Assembly: GCA_017628435.1 (NCBI GenBank)
Contig: JAGBZE010000175.1
Coordinates: forward strand, 1-10,976
Direction of reading: 5' to 3'
Length of the DNA stretch: 10,976 bases
Origin: Akkermansia sp.
GTDB lineage: Bacteria; Verrucomicrobiota; Verrucomicrobiia; Verrucomicrobiales; Akkermansiaceae
This document shows, in pieces, positions 1 through 7,104 of this stretch. Under the pieces are notes generated by a model. That model was given only the letters and a program-made list of their open reading frames with translations. It had not been told where the DNA came from and did not search any database. The first letter of the stretch is position 1; each line of letters begins with the position of its first letter. The translations under genes were made by a program, and so were the position numbers.

Positions 1-5
1 GTTAC

Positions 6-39
6 GGGACTGAAGTCCCTCGCTCCGTGAGCTCTCACG
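6..39. repeat. Two adjacent tight hairpins (REP-like)
   Basis: Two perfect inverted repeats lie side by side. GGGACT (6-11) pairs with AGTCCC (14-19) across a 2-nt loop, and CGTGAG (26-31) pairs with CTCACG (34-39) across a 2-nt loop. No T-tract follows, so an intrinsic terminator is unlikely. They resemble dispersed REP-like intergenic palindromes, but one copy cannot show dispersal. Confidence 0.5.
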
Positions 40-95
40 TGCACAATGGCAGCCTGCTGACGCCATTTTTCGCCCTTTATGGCACAATACAAGAT

Positions 96-123
96 TTCGC
101 AAACCACATTTCTGCGGTAAAAT
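96..123 (+). promoter_or_regulatory. Possible sigma70-type promoter of ftsH
   Basis: TTCGCA (96-101, 4/6 to the -35 consensus) and TAAAAT (118-123, 5/6 to the -10 consensus) are 16 nt apart. Transcription would start near 130, giving a leader of about 17 nt before ATG 147. A short AGGA at 139-142 could serve as a weak ribosome binding site. The -35 match is modest, so this is tentative. Confidence 0.35.
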
Positions 124-146
124 GCGGAAAAGTACTGCAGGATCAT

Positions 147-2462
147 ATGTCTGACCCGAATAAACAACCCAACAAAGTCCCTACGCCCGGAGGCTCCCCG
201 AACTGGGGTGTCCTGATTCTCCTGACCGTCATTGCCGGCATTCTCATGGTCGCCTTCATGTTTGATGGCTCCTTATCAGCTCCCGGCCGCACCATCTCAC
301 TGGAACAGTTCAGCAAGGACTACAAGGCCGGTAAGGTTGTGCTTACCCAGCCCAAGGATTTCCCCGTAGAGGTAACACTCAATTCCTCCAGCACAGAGGG
401 TGTCATCACCGCTTTCGAATACAAGAATCTGCCCCAGTATCCCAAGGCGGCTTTCTACATGCCTTTCACGGATTCCGATGAAATCCGCGCTCTCTGCAAC
501 CGCTTCGGCATCACCACCTCCCGTGTGGAAGACGCACCGAAGGAACTTCAGGGTGACCGCATCTGGTCTACGGAGGATTTCGCACGCATGGGAGCCGAAG
601 GCCGCATCATCACGACCAACAGCAGCCCGGTCATCTATGAATCCTCGGGACAAGGGGTCATCGTGGGTGAGTACCGACTGCCGCCGTCCACCGCTGCACA
701 GCTCAAAGATGTGGAACCTGTACGGGTAGAGTTCAACGCCTCCTTCCAGGGGCAGGAAGTGCGAAGCCTGCTGGGCAATCAGGTAAAATACACAGTAGAA
801 AGCAACACCTGGCACCTCTTCCTGGTGAATGCGCTGCCCATTCTCCTTTTTCTGTTCCTGCTGTTCTTCTTCTTCCGCGCCCAGGGCGGTGGCCCCGGCG
901 GTGCCATGAAGTTTGCCCGCAGCCGAGCCCGCCTGCTCGACCCCAGCAAGAATAAGGTGACATTCAAGGATGTGGCCGGTATTTCTGAGGCCAAGGAGGA
1001 AGTGTGGGAAATCGTGGAGTTCCTCCGCAATCCACAGAAATTCCGCAACCTGGGCGGCACCATTCCCAAGGGTGTGCTCATGGTAGGCCCTCCCGGCACG
1101 GGTAAGACCCTGCTGGCACGAGCCATTGCCGGCGAGGCCGGTGTGCCCTTCTACACCATCTCCGGTTCCGACTTCGTGGAAATGTTTGTGGGTGTGGGTG
1201 CCAGCCGCGTGCGTGATATGTTTGCCGAGGCCAAGAAGCACAATCCCTGCCTTATCTTCATCGATGAAATCGACGCCGTGGGTCGCCACCGTGGTCACGG
1301 CGTGGGCGGTGGCCATGATGAACGCGAGCAGACGCTCAACGCTCTGCTGGTGGAAATGGACGGCTTCACCGCAAATGAGAACGTCATCGTCATTGCCGCC
1401 ACGAACCGCGTGGACGTGCTCGACCCCGCACTGCTTCGCCCCGGCCGATTCGACCGACAGGTGACGGTGAACCTGCCGGATGCCGCTGGCCGCGAGCAGA
1501 TTCTCCGCGTGCATGCCCGCAAGGTTAAGCTTGACCCCGCCGTGGATCTGGGCCCGATTGCCCGCGCCACCACCGGTTTCTCCGGTGCAGAGCTTGCCAA
1601 TCTGGTGAACGAGGCAGCCCTCATCGCCGCCCGTCAGAACAAGCCCACCGTGCAGCAGAGTGACCTGGAGGAAGCCCGCGAGAAGGTACGCTGGGGCCGC
1701 GAACGACGCTCCCTCGAAATCTCCGACAAGGAGAAATACATGACCGCTGTGCACGAGGCTGGCCACGCCGTGTGTCTGCTCAAGACCGCCCTTGGCAAGT
1801 CCCTGCCGCTGCACAAGGTCACCATCATCCCCCGCGGCCCGGCACTGGGTGTCACCATGATGCTGCCGGAGGAAGATAAGTACAGCGAATACAAGAGCGA
1901 AATGCTGGACTACATCGTGATGGCCATGGGTGGCCGCTGCGCCGAGCTTGTGGTGTTCGGTGATGTATCCGGCGGTGCTCGTGGAGACATTCACCAGGCC
2001 ACCGGCATTGCCCGCAAGATGGTCTGCGTCTACGGCATGAGTGAGAAGCTCGGGCCCATCGAATACGGCTCCAACCACAGCGAGGTATTCCTGGCACGTG
2101 ATATCTCCCAGACCACCCGCAATTTCTCCGAGCACACCGCTCAGATTATCGATGAGGAAATCCAGCGCATCGTGACGGAAAACTACAACCGCGCCGTGAC
2201 CATCCTCACCGAGAACAAGGAACGCCTGCTCCTCATCGCCGATAAGCTCATCGAGTTCGAGACGCTGAGCGGTGAGCAGGTGGCTGAGCTGCTGGAAACC
2301 GGCGAAATGAGTGATCCGCCCGTGCGCCAGCTGCCGCCCCCCATCCCTGAGGAGGAAGATGCCCCCACCGACCTCCAGACTCCGGATGACGAGCCTCCCG
2401 CAGCTCCTGCTGAGGAGACTGAGGAATCCCCCGCCGATGCTGAAAAGAAAGAAAACATCTAA
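147..2462 (+). CDS. ftsH: ATP-dependent zinc metalloprotease FtsH
   Basis: Membrane-anchored AAA+ protease that unfolds and degrades membrane and short-lived cytosolic proteins as a hexamer. From ATG 147 it has 771 residues. TM1 is about 21-38, the periplasmic part about 40-222, and TM2 about 223-243. The AAA domain has Walker A GPPGTGKT (314-321), Walker B FIDEID (371-376) and a second region of homology ATNR...GRFDR (418-437). The peptidase domain has HEAGH (536-540), with D614 as the likely third zinc ligand. The last ~50 residues are an acidic, proline-rich tail. An in-frame GTG at 27 would add 40 residues, but these run through the upstream hairpin and promoter region and do not look like FtsH. 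The periplasmic part is more than twice the E. coli length and looks duplicated. rsfS follows after 21 nt and is probably co-transcribed. Confidence 0.97.
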   Translation: MSDPNKQPNKVPTPGGSPNWGVLILLTVIAGILMVAFMFDGSLSAPGRTISLEQFSKDYKAGKVVLTQPKDFPVEVTLNSSSTEGVITAFEYKNLPQYPKAAFYMPFTDSDEIRALCNRFGITTSRVEDAPKELQGDRIWSTEDFARMGAEGRIITTNSSPVIYESSGQGVIVGEYRLPPSTAAQLKDVEPVRVEFNASFQGQEVRSLLGNQVKYTVESNTWHLFLVNALPILLFLFLLFFFFRAQGGGPGGAMKFARSRARLLDPSKNKVTFKDVAGISEAKEEVWEIVEFLRNPQKFRNLGGTIPKGVLMVGPPGTGKTLLARAIAGEAGVPFYTISGSDFVEMFVGVGASRVRDMFAEAKKHNPCLIFIDEIDAVGRHRGHGVGGGHDEREQTLNALLVEMDGFTANENVIVIAATNRVDVLDPALLRPGRFDRQVTVNLPDAAGREQILRVHARKVKLDPAVDLGPIARATTGFSGAELANLVNEAALIAARQNKPTVQQSDLEEAREKVRWGRERRSLEISDKEKYMTAVHEAGHAVCLLKTALGKSLPLHKVTIIPRGPALGVTMMLPEEDKYSEYKSEMLDYIVMAMGGRCAELVVFGDVSGGARGDIHQATGIARKMVCVYGMSEKLGPIEYGSNHSEVFLARDISQTTRNFSEHTAQIIDEEIQRIVTENYNRAVTILTENKERLLLIADKLIEFETLSGEQVAELLETGEMSDPPVRQLPPPIPEEEDAPTDLQTPDDEPPAAPAEETEESPADAEKKENI

Positions 2463-2483
2463 CCCCTTATCGACACACACAAT

Positions 2484-2843
2484 ATGAACAGCAAACAACT
2501 CGCCTTTGCCTGCGCCCAGGTGGCATGCGATGCCAAGGCATCCGATATCGCCATCTACGACCTGCGCGGCACCTCCTCCATCACGGATTTCGCCGTGGTC
2601 TGCACCGCCACTTCTGTGCCCCACCTGCGCGCCATCATGGGCGATGTGGATAAGGAAGTGTGGGAGAAGTATGAAATCTCTCCCGTTTATGCCGAGCGCA
2701 CCCCCAATGCCCTCTGGTGCGTGCTTGACTACATCGATGTGATGCTGCACGTCATGGCCGGTGAAACCCGCGAATTCTACGAGCTGGAAACGCTCTGGAA
2801 GCCCGAGAACCGCGTCGAATGGAACGACGGCGACCAGGCCTGA
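2484..2843 (+). CDS. rsfS: Ribosomal silencing factor RsfS (Iojap family)
   Basis: A 119-residue protein of the RsfS/Iojap family. The family binds L14 (uL14) on the 50S subunit and blocks joining with 30S when nutrients are scarce. The length is typical. Family hallmarks are the DIAIYDLRGTSSITDFAVV block (residues 22-40), where the family usually reads D-[RV]-G-x-SSI-[AT]-D-[FY], and the C-terminal LDYIDVMLHV...REFYELETLW segment. The start is an ATG 21 nt after the ftsH stop. No Shine-Dalgarno site is visible, so coupling to ftsH translation or SD-independent initiation is likely. In many bacteria rsfS sits next to nadD; here its partner is ftsH. A strong terminator follows. Confidence 0.95.
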   Translation: MNSKQLAFACAQVACDAKASDIAIYDLRGTSSITDFAVVCTATSVPHLRAIMGDVDKEVWEKYEISPVYAERTPNALWCVLDYIDVMLHVMAGETREFYELETLWKPENRVEWNDGDQA

Positions 2844-2865
2844 TACCTCCTCACCACCTGTTTTT

Positions 2866-2908
2866 CATACCGCTTCTGCCCCACCGGCCGAAGCGGTATG
2901 CTGTTTTT
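2866..2908 (+). terminator. Intrinsic terminator after ftsH-rsfS
   Basis: CATACCGCTTC (2866-2876) pairs perfectly with GAAGCGGTATG (2890-2900) around a 13-nt loop, and TTTTT follows at 2904-2908. The T-tract faces rightward, so it terminates the + operon. The minus-strand gene's TAA stop (2909-2907) lies inside this T-tract. Transcripts arriving from the right would meet the same stem but with A residues rather than U after it. Confidence 0.88.
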
Positions 2909-4055
2909 ATTCCGGTGTGCAGCAGGCATTGCAGGGATTTTCTCCGGCCAGGAGAGCAATCCCATGCTTGCGGAACAAGGCCACAATCTCGGCAGAAAGG
3001 GCTTCATCAACCGGTAACAGTTCCCTTGTTTCGGCTGAATTTACAGCACCATGAGCCAGCAGAGCATCCAGTTCTGCCACCCACTCATTGATAAGTGAGT
3101 CAGTCTCCGCATCCAGCCCGCGTTGCATGTAGGAAAGGTGCCGCAGACAGGTATCCAGCACAGTCCCGGACATATCGCCGCGCACGGCATTGATATCCAT
3201 GTGATGAGACAAAAGCCAGTAAACAGCAGCGGAATTCGGAGGAAAGCTGCTCAACCTGTTATAAAGAAGTTCTACATTGAGCCAATCCTCACCGGGAGGC
3301 GGCAGAATCCCCTCTTCCAGAAGCCCCTGCAAAGTCTTCATGGTAACCGGACTGCTCAGCAGAGTCTCCGCCACTTCCTCCACCTTCAATCCCGAATATC
3401 CACGGCGCAGGAACCAGGCCAGTACATCCGCAGGTGCATCTTCACCGCACTCAAGGCCAGTCTGTACACTCCGAAGCAGATCATCCGGGTCCAGGGAGCT
3501 GAAATCGATGCCGCGGGCATACAGCCAGTCGAGAAAGGAGATTCGCTCGGCCAGCGGTATACCGGAAACAGTCACCAGCATCTCAAGCAAGGTGAAATTA
3601 AAATTCTCCGTTGCATAGCTTCGAGACGGGTCCAGCCCCTTCTCCACCATAATCTTGATCAGCGGAAAATCATGACTGCGCAGGGCGACAAGGAGGAGCT
3701 CAAAATCCGGTGCGCCGGGAAGGCCGGTTTCCATGAAGGCATGCAGATTCTGCCGGGCCCGTCTGCCCTGCTCGCGAAGGGAATGAGCGGCCTCCAGTCT
3801 CCACCGCAGCCGTGTGAGCAATGGTGCTGCGGCATCTTCCTCAGTTTCTTCTAGGGAAAGCCCCATGACAGCCAGTCCCTCATCCCCAGTCATGTAGGAA
3901 TCAAATGACTGGAGAATGAGCGCCTCTTCTGCGGAGAAACCGGAGTGCGGCTCTGGCGCACCACCCCAGCGCCAGCAGTTCAACCAGCAATATCCTGCAG
4001 CTGCGGCAAGAGCCAGCGACGCTCCAGCATAGTAAAGAGGTTTACGGAGTTTCAT
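2907..4055 (-). CDS. Membrane-anchored ankyrin-like repeat protein, function unknown
   Basis: A 382-residue protein whose N-terminus (basic MKLRKP, then hydrophobic residues about 7-26) looks like a signal anchor, placing the rest outside the inner membrane. The body contains degenerate ankyrin-like helix pairs. The clearest are around 118-143 (LLLVALRSHDFPLIKIMVEKGLDP), 173-195, 208-222, 236-252, 275-303 and 325-340, each with the LL..G or LL..H turn typical of ankyrin repeats. The C-terminus ends with three close cysteines (C375, C378, C379). It overlaps the upstream pseudokinase gene by 4 nt (ATGA), so translation is probably coupled and the two proteins may act together. No SD site is seen. 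The repeats are too divergent to name a family, and a Sel1-like or other helical solenoid is possible. Confidence 0.72.
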   Translation of the reverse strand: MKLRKPLYYAGASLALAAAAGYCWLNCWRWGGAPEPHSGFSAEEALILQSFDSYMTGDEGLAVMGLSLEETEEDAAAPLLTRLRWRLEAAHSLREQGRRARQNLHAFMETGLPGAPDFELLLVALRSHDFPLIKIMVEKGLDPSRSYATENFNFTLLEMLVTVSGIPLAERISFLDWLYARGIDFSSLDPDDLLRSVQTGLECGEDAPADVLAWFLRRGYSGLKVEEVAETLLSSPVTMKTLQGLLEEGILPPPGEDWLNVELLYNRLSSFPPNSAAVYWLLSHHMDINAVRGDMSGTVLDTCLRHLSYMQRGLDAETDSLINEWVAELDALLAHGAVNSAETRELLPVDEALSAEIVALFRKHGIALLAGENPCNACCTPE

Positions 4056-4780
4056 TTGGTATAGGCGTTGGAAACGAGCGCCTTCTCACCCGCTTGAATA
4101 CGCAGCATTTCCATCTGCAGGCGGGTCAGTTCTTCATCGAAATAAACTGGGGTGAGCGGCCGCCAGGTTCCGACACGTCCCATGTATTCCATGGTGGTGC
4201 GCAGGTGCATGGCAAGCGGAGAATCCATATCCAGCAGAGGTTCAATGAGCTTGAATGCGGCGGAGAGGTAACGCTTGCTGGCATTGCGCGGGCGCGGCCC
4301 CGCCAGGGCCATGTTGTCAAAGCGAAAGCCCACATCCATGAGGTAGGTGTGCTCCAGCGAGAAAGGAACAAAGGCAATGCGCTCAATATCCAGATAGATG
4401 CAGACTCGGCAGAGCTGCTGAAGCAGGCCGCAGATAACAATGGAGGGCAGCACGCGGCCATTGCTCACCATCATGTCCAACGGCTCGCCCTTGATGCGCT
4501 CCATAGCCAGGTGCCAGGTGCCATCGGCCTCCAGCAATTCCAGGGGTGCGGCAATGTTCGGATGCGCCAGGCGCGCCTGAAGTCTGGCCGTTTCCACAAA
4601 GAAGCGGACCTTCCGGTCATCCTCCATAGCCGCAGGGCGCAGGCTGCGCAGCAGAACATCGCGACTCATGTTCTTCTGCGTGGCGGCATAGGTTACGGTA
4701 TCAGTATCTTCCTCATGAATGGAGGAAAGGATATACTGATTGGCAACTACCCGGGGAAGACTGTAGGCGGAATAGGGCAT
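4052..4780 (-). CDS. Hanks-type protein kinase-like protein, probable pseudokinase
   Basis: A 242-residue cytosolic protein whose first ~110 residues follow the N-lobe of bacterial Ser/Thr kinases. It has a domain start at YILSSI (26-31 region), a strand DVLLRSL (41-47) where VAxK is expected, an alpha-C glutamate E63 in RFFVETARL, HPNI (73-76), and a hinge-like MERIKGEPL (93-101). Catalytic residues seem lost. The VAxK lysine position is R45, the HRDxKPxN stretch aligns with VPFSLEHT (138-145), and the DFG stretch reads FDNMA (154-158). The protein is also too short for a full C-lobe. It has no transmembrane segment. It lies 12 nt after the fucosidase stop and overlaps the ankyrin-like gene. 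It is likely a binding or scaffold protein rather than an enzyme; the alignment is by eye. Confidence 0.7.
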   Translation of the reverse strand: MPYSAYSLPRVVANQYILSSIHEEDTDTVTYAATQKNMSRDVLLRSLRPAAMEDDRKVRFFVETARLQARLAHPNIAAPLELLEADGTWHLAMERIKGEPLDMMVSNGRVLPSIVICGLLQQLCRVCIYLDIERIAFVPFSLEHTYLMDVGFRFDNMALAGPRPRNASKRYLSAAFKLIEPLLDMDSPLAMHLRTTMEYMGRVGTWRPLTPVYFDEELTRLQMEMLRIQAGEKALVSNAYTK

Positions 4781-4792
4781 AATGATTCAGGG

Positions 4793-6262
4793 TCAGCCAT
4801 CGTAGCCGAGTTTGAGCACCGGCAGTCCTTCCACCGCGTCAAACCAGGCCTCGGCTGGTATGGTGATATCCAGATAATACTGAGTTTCGCCGTTCTCGTC
4901 CTTCTCCTCCACGCGCTCCATGGTTACTTCGCAATCCTCCTGCCCAAGAATGGTCGGATAGACGGCATTGACCTGGTTGGCGGGAATGCTCAGCACATAG
5001 TCCATTTCCTCTTCACCGGGCTCGCGCCTGGGAAGGAACAGGTAGATATCATCCCACACAACGGAAGCCAGAATTTCCTCCGGTAAATCAACCATGCCCT
5101 TGAACGGACGGCTCTCGTAAATTGCCTCGCCATTCACCTTCATCCAGGCCCCCACGCGCTTGAACACCTCAATCTGCCCTTCGGGAATTGAGCCATCAGC
5201 CTTCGGGCCGATATTGAGCAGCAGGTTGCCACCCTTGGCGGCGCACTCCTGAAGCTGGAGAATAATCTTTTCCGGGCTCTTGTAGTTCAGATGGTCCTCG
5301 CAGTGGTAGCCCCAGCGGTTACCCACGGTCATGCAGGCCTCCCAGTCGCGGCCGGGGTAGCCCTCGCGGGGGATTCGCTTCTCAGGGGTGGAGAAATCGC
5401 CCTTGGAGAAATCGAGCGCCTTGCCATCCTCTGCCGGGTCAAAGCCACTGAAAGAATACAAGCGGTTGTTGAACAGCACACCGGGATTGGCATCACGGCA
5501 GATCTGCATGAGTTCCTGCGCCTTCCAGGCCTCGCCCTCGGCAGCCCCCTGGGAGTAATCCCACCACATGATGTCAATCGGGCCGTAGTTACGCACCAGC
5601 TGACGCACCTGCGTATGCAGGTATTCCTGATAGGAGGTCTGATTTCGCGGTATCTGCTTTTCCTTCAGCATGGCAGCCTGCCCCACGGGATAGCACAGGT
5701 CGGGGCAGATGGTATTGTCGTAATCCTGTTGGTGCCAGTCAATCACGCTGTGATACAGGCCGACCTTCATGCCGGCCTTGCGCGCAGAATCGGTGAATTC
5801 CTTCACCAAGTCGCGCCCCAGCAGTTTGCCAGTGCAGTAATCGGAATTGCAGGCATCGAACAAGGCAAAACCTTCGTGGTGCTTGGAGGTCAGCACCATA
5901 TAGCGGCAACCAGCTTCCTTGGCGAGCTCTGCCCAGGCTTCCGTGCAGCCGGGCGCAGGCAGGAATTTCGGCAGGGTTTCGGCTGCATAGGTATCAGTAT
6001 CCAGCCCCAGATTGCACTGAATCCACTCTCCTCCGCCGGGGGTGTTCTGGAAATAACCGGCCAGGCCGGAATATAGGCCGTAATGAATGAACATACCAAA
6101 CTTGGCATCGCGCCACCATTTCATGCGCGCATCGCGCTGTTCCTTGGTCTCCTGCACAGGGGCAGCAACGGAGGTCTCAGGAGCAGCATTCCCGAAAGCC
6201 GGACTCATTCCGGCCACCATCGCAGCACCCGCTAACGCATAGATGAAATTACGAACATTCAT
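4793..6262 (-). CDS. Secreted alpha-L-fucosidase, GH29
   Basis: Hydrolyses terminal alpha-L-fucose from glycans with retention. In a gut bacterium the likely substrates are mucin or milk oligosaccharides. The protein has 489 residues from ATG 6262. A signal peptide covers about 1-24 (NVRN, hydrophobic core, SPAFG cleavage region), so it is exported. GH29 landmarks are FGMFIHYGLYS (55-65), TSKHHEGFALFD (125-136) and YGPIDIMWWDY (226-236), in which D235 is the expected nucleophile. GNLLLNIGP follows near residue 350, and a beta-rich C-terminal region completes the protein. An in-frame TTG at 6280 would add six residues. I reject it because ATG 6262 falls 8 nt past a -10 box and begins a clean signal peptide. 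It heads a leftward run with the pseudokinase and ankyrin-like genes. Confidence 0.93.
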   Translation of the reverse strand: MNVRNFIYALAGAAMVAGMSPAFGNAAPETSVAAPVQETKEQRDARMKWWRDAKFGMFIHYGLYSGLAGYFQNTPGGGEWIQCNLGLDTDTYAAETLPKFLPAPGCTEAWAELAKEAGCRYMVLTSKHHEGFALFDACNSDYCTGKLLGRDLVKEFTDSARKAGMKVGLYHSVIDWHQQDYDNTICPDLCYPVGQAAMLKEKQIPRNQTSYQEYLHTQVRQLVRNYGPIDIMWWDYSQGAAEGEAWKAQELMQICRDANPGVLFNNRLYSFSGFDPAEDGKALDFSKGDFSTPEKRIPREGYPGRDWEACMTVGNRWGYHCEDHLNYKSPEKIILQLQECAAKGGNLLLNIGPKADGSIPEGQIEVFKRVGAWMKVNGEAIYESRPFKGMVDLPEEILASVVWDDIYLFLPRREPGEEEMDYVLSIPANQVNAVYPTILGQEDCEVTMERVEEKDENGETQYYLDITIPAEAWFDAVEGLPVLKLGYDG

Positions 6263-6272
6263 TACTAGTAAT
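6261..6272. promoter_or_regulatory. 12-bp perfect palindrome at fucosidase start
   Basis: ATTACTAGTAAT is perfectly self-complementary. It covers the first bases of the fucosidase start codon, the predicted transcription start and the end of its -10 box. That position suits a repressor operator, but no regulator is known. Confidence 0.5.
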
Positions 6273-6299
6273 ACTCGCAAAAATACTTGCTTTTGTCAA
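6271..6299 (-). promoter_or_regulatory. Fucosidase promoter, predicted leaderless
   Basis: On the minus strand the -35 box is a perfect TTGACA (6299-6294). It is followed by a 17-nt spacer and a GAGTAT -10 (6276-6271) preceded by the extended -10 element TGC. ATG 6262 lies 8 nt beyond the -10, so the transcript should start at or next to the start codon. No SD site is present. Confidence 0.6.
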
Positions 6300-6310
6300 T
6301 AATATTGACA
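6294..6310. promoter_or_regulatory. Central palindrome carrying both -35 boxes
   Basis: TGTCAATA-A-TATTGACA has 8-bp perfect arms around a single central base (6302). Each arm contains the -35 hexamer of one of the two divergent promoters, with 5 bp between the hexamers. Confidence 0.65.
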
Positions 6311-6333
6311 GGCTGAAACGATTATGCTAGAGT
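6305..6333 (+). promoter_or_regulatory. Thioesterase promoter, predicted leaderless
   Basis: TTGACA (6305-6310), a 17-nt spacer and TAGAGT (6328-6333) preceded by TGC, an extended -10. ATG 6341 begins after 7 more nt, which is where transcription should start. No SD site is present. Confidence 0.68.
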
Positions 6334-6341
6334 TAACTCTA
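6328..6341. promoter_or_regulatory. 14-bp perfect palindrome at thioesterase start
   Basis: TAGAGTTAACTCTA is perfectly self-complementary and runs from the -10 box to the A of the ATG. Its placement mirrors the palindrome at the fucosidase start, which suggests matching operators. Confidence 0.55.
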
Positions 6342-7060
6342 TGGACGACTTCTCCCTTACGCACACCATCACCAGCTACGAATGCGCCGAAGACCACCTG
6401 ATGAAGCCGGAATTCTTCCTGCATCTGTGCCAGGAGATGGCTGAAGAGCACGCCGATCTGCATGATATGGGCTTCGGATGGGCTGTTCGCAATCATAAAA
6501 TCTGGGTGGAGACACAGGGAAACTATGAATTGTTCCGTCGTCCGGCATGGAAAGAGACCATTACCCTGCGCACCAACACCGGCCAGGCCAGCCCGCTGCA
6601 GGCCCGCCGCTTTGTGGAGATGACAGATAAGGACGGTAATGTGCTGGCACGAGCAGACCTGATGTGGGTACTCATTGACATCTCCTCCCGCCGTCCCTTC
6701 CCGCTGAAGCGTATGGAGTTTGCCTTCAAGGACATTGAATGCCCGCCCATCACCACGCCGCTGGAATGCCCGGAGTGGAGCGAGGCCCCGCTCTGCAGCA
6801 CGCCGCACACCGCTGCCCGCCGCGATGTGGACTTCAACGGCCACATCAACAACAGCGCCTACCTCATCTGGGCGCTTGATACCCTGCCCGCCGACCAGAC
6901 CCCGGAGGGCGCACCGGCTCGTTTCCACCTGACGTTCCGCAAGGAATGCATGCTGGGTGCCGAGGTGGAGGTGCAGCATTACCGCAGCGGCAGCTTCACC
7001 CGCCACATCATCAACTCCGCCGAAGGCGTGCGCGCCGAAATTGAAGTGGAGTGGAGCTGA
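6341..7060 (+). CDS. Acyl-ACP thioesterase family double-hotdog protein
   Basis: A cytosolic 239-residue protein resembling the acyl-ACP thioesterase (FatA/FatB-like) family, which releases fatty acids from acyl carrier protein. It has two hotdog halves. The first has the long helix region MKPEFFLHLCQEMAEEHADL (21-40), and the second has DVDFNGHINNSAYLIWALD (162-180). In the second, N166, H168 and N170/N171 match the family's active-site motif D-x-N-x-H-x-N-N. The length is typical. The start is fixed by an ATG 7 nt after a good -10 box. menF begins 44 nt downstream. Because of that neighbour, a role on 1,4-dihydroxy-2-naphthoyl-CoA in menaquinone synthesis is an alternative to fatty-acid release. 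The family call is solid; the substrate is not. Confidence 0.85.
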   Translation: MDDFSLTHTITSYECAEDHLMKPEFFLHLCQEMAEEHADLHDMGFGWAVRNHKIWVETQGNYELFRRPAWKETITLRTNTGQASPLQARRFVEMTDKDGNVLARADLMWVLIDISSRRPFPLKRMEFAFKDIECPPITTPLECPEWSEAPLCSTPHTAARRDVDFNGHINNSAYLIWALDTLPADQTPEGAPARFHLTFRKECMLGAEVEVQHYRSGSFTRHIINSAEGVRAEIEVEWS

Positions 7061-7068
7061 AAATGGTG

Positions 7069-7097
7069 TTGCCAAATGGGCGGAATAGGTGTATGGT
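7069..7097 (+). promoter_or_regulatory. menF promoter, predicted leaderless
   Basis: TTGCCA (7069-7074, 5/6), a 17-nt spacer and TATGGT (7092-7097, 4/6) end 7 nt before ATG 7105. This spacing equals that at the thioesterase and lipoprotein genes. It supports ATG 7105 over the upstream ATG 7093 and GTG 7051. Confidence 0.55.
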
Positions 7098-7104
7098 AGG
7101 CGCC

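Noticed and set aside
27..146. N-terminal extension of FtsH from GTG 27
   Set aside because: It would translate a hairpin and the likely promoter, and the added residues do not resemble FtsH. ATG 147 gives a normal N-terminus just before TM1.
297..2750. 817-codon open frame antisense to ftsH
   Set aside because: It mirrors ftsH codon structure in a GC-rich gene, has no recognisable domains, and runs on into rsfS. ftsH and rsfS are unmistakable on the other strand.
4094..5086. 330-codon plus-strand frame across the pseudokinase/fucosidase junction
   Set aside because: It is a shadow of two well-supported minus-strand genes, with no recognisable motif.
5291..6076. 261-codon plus-strand frame inside the fucosidase gene
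   Set aside because: It is antisense to conserved GH29 motifs and has no independent support.
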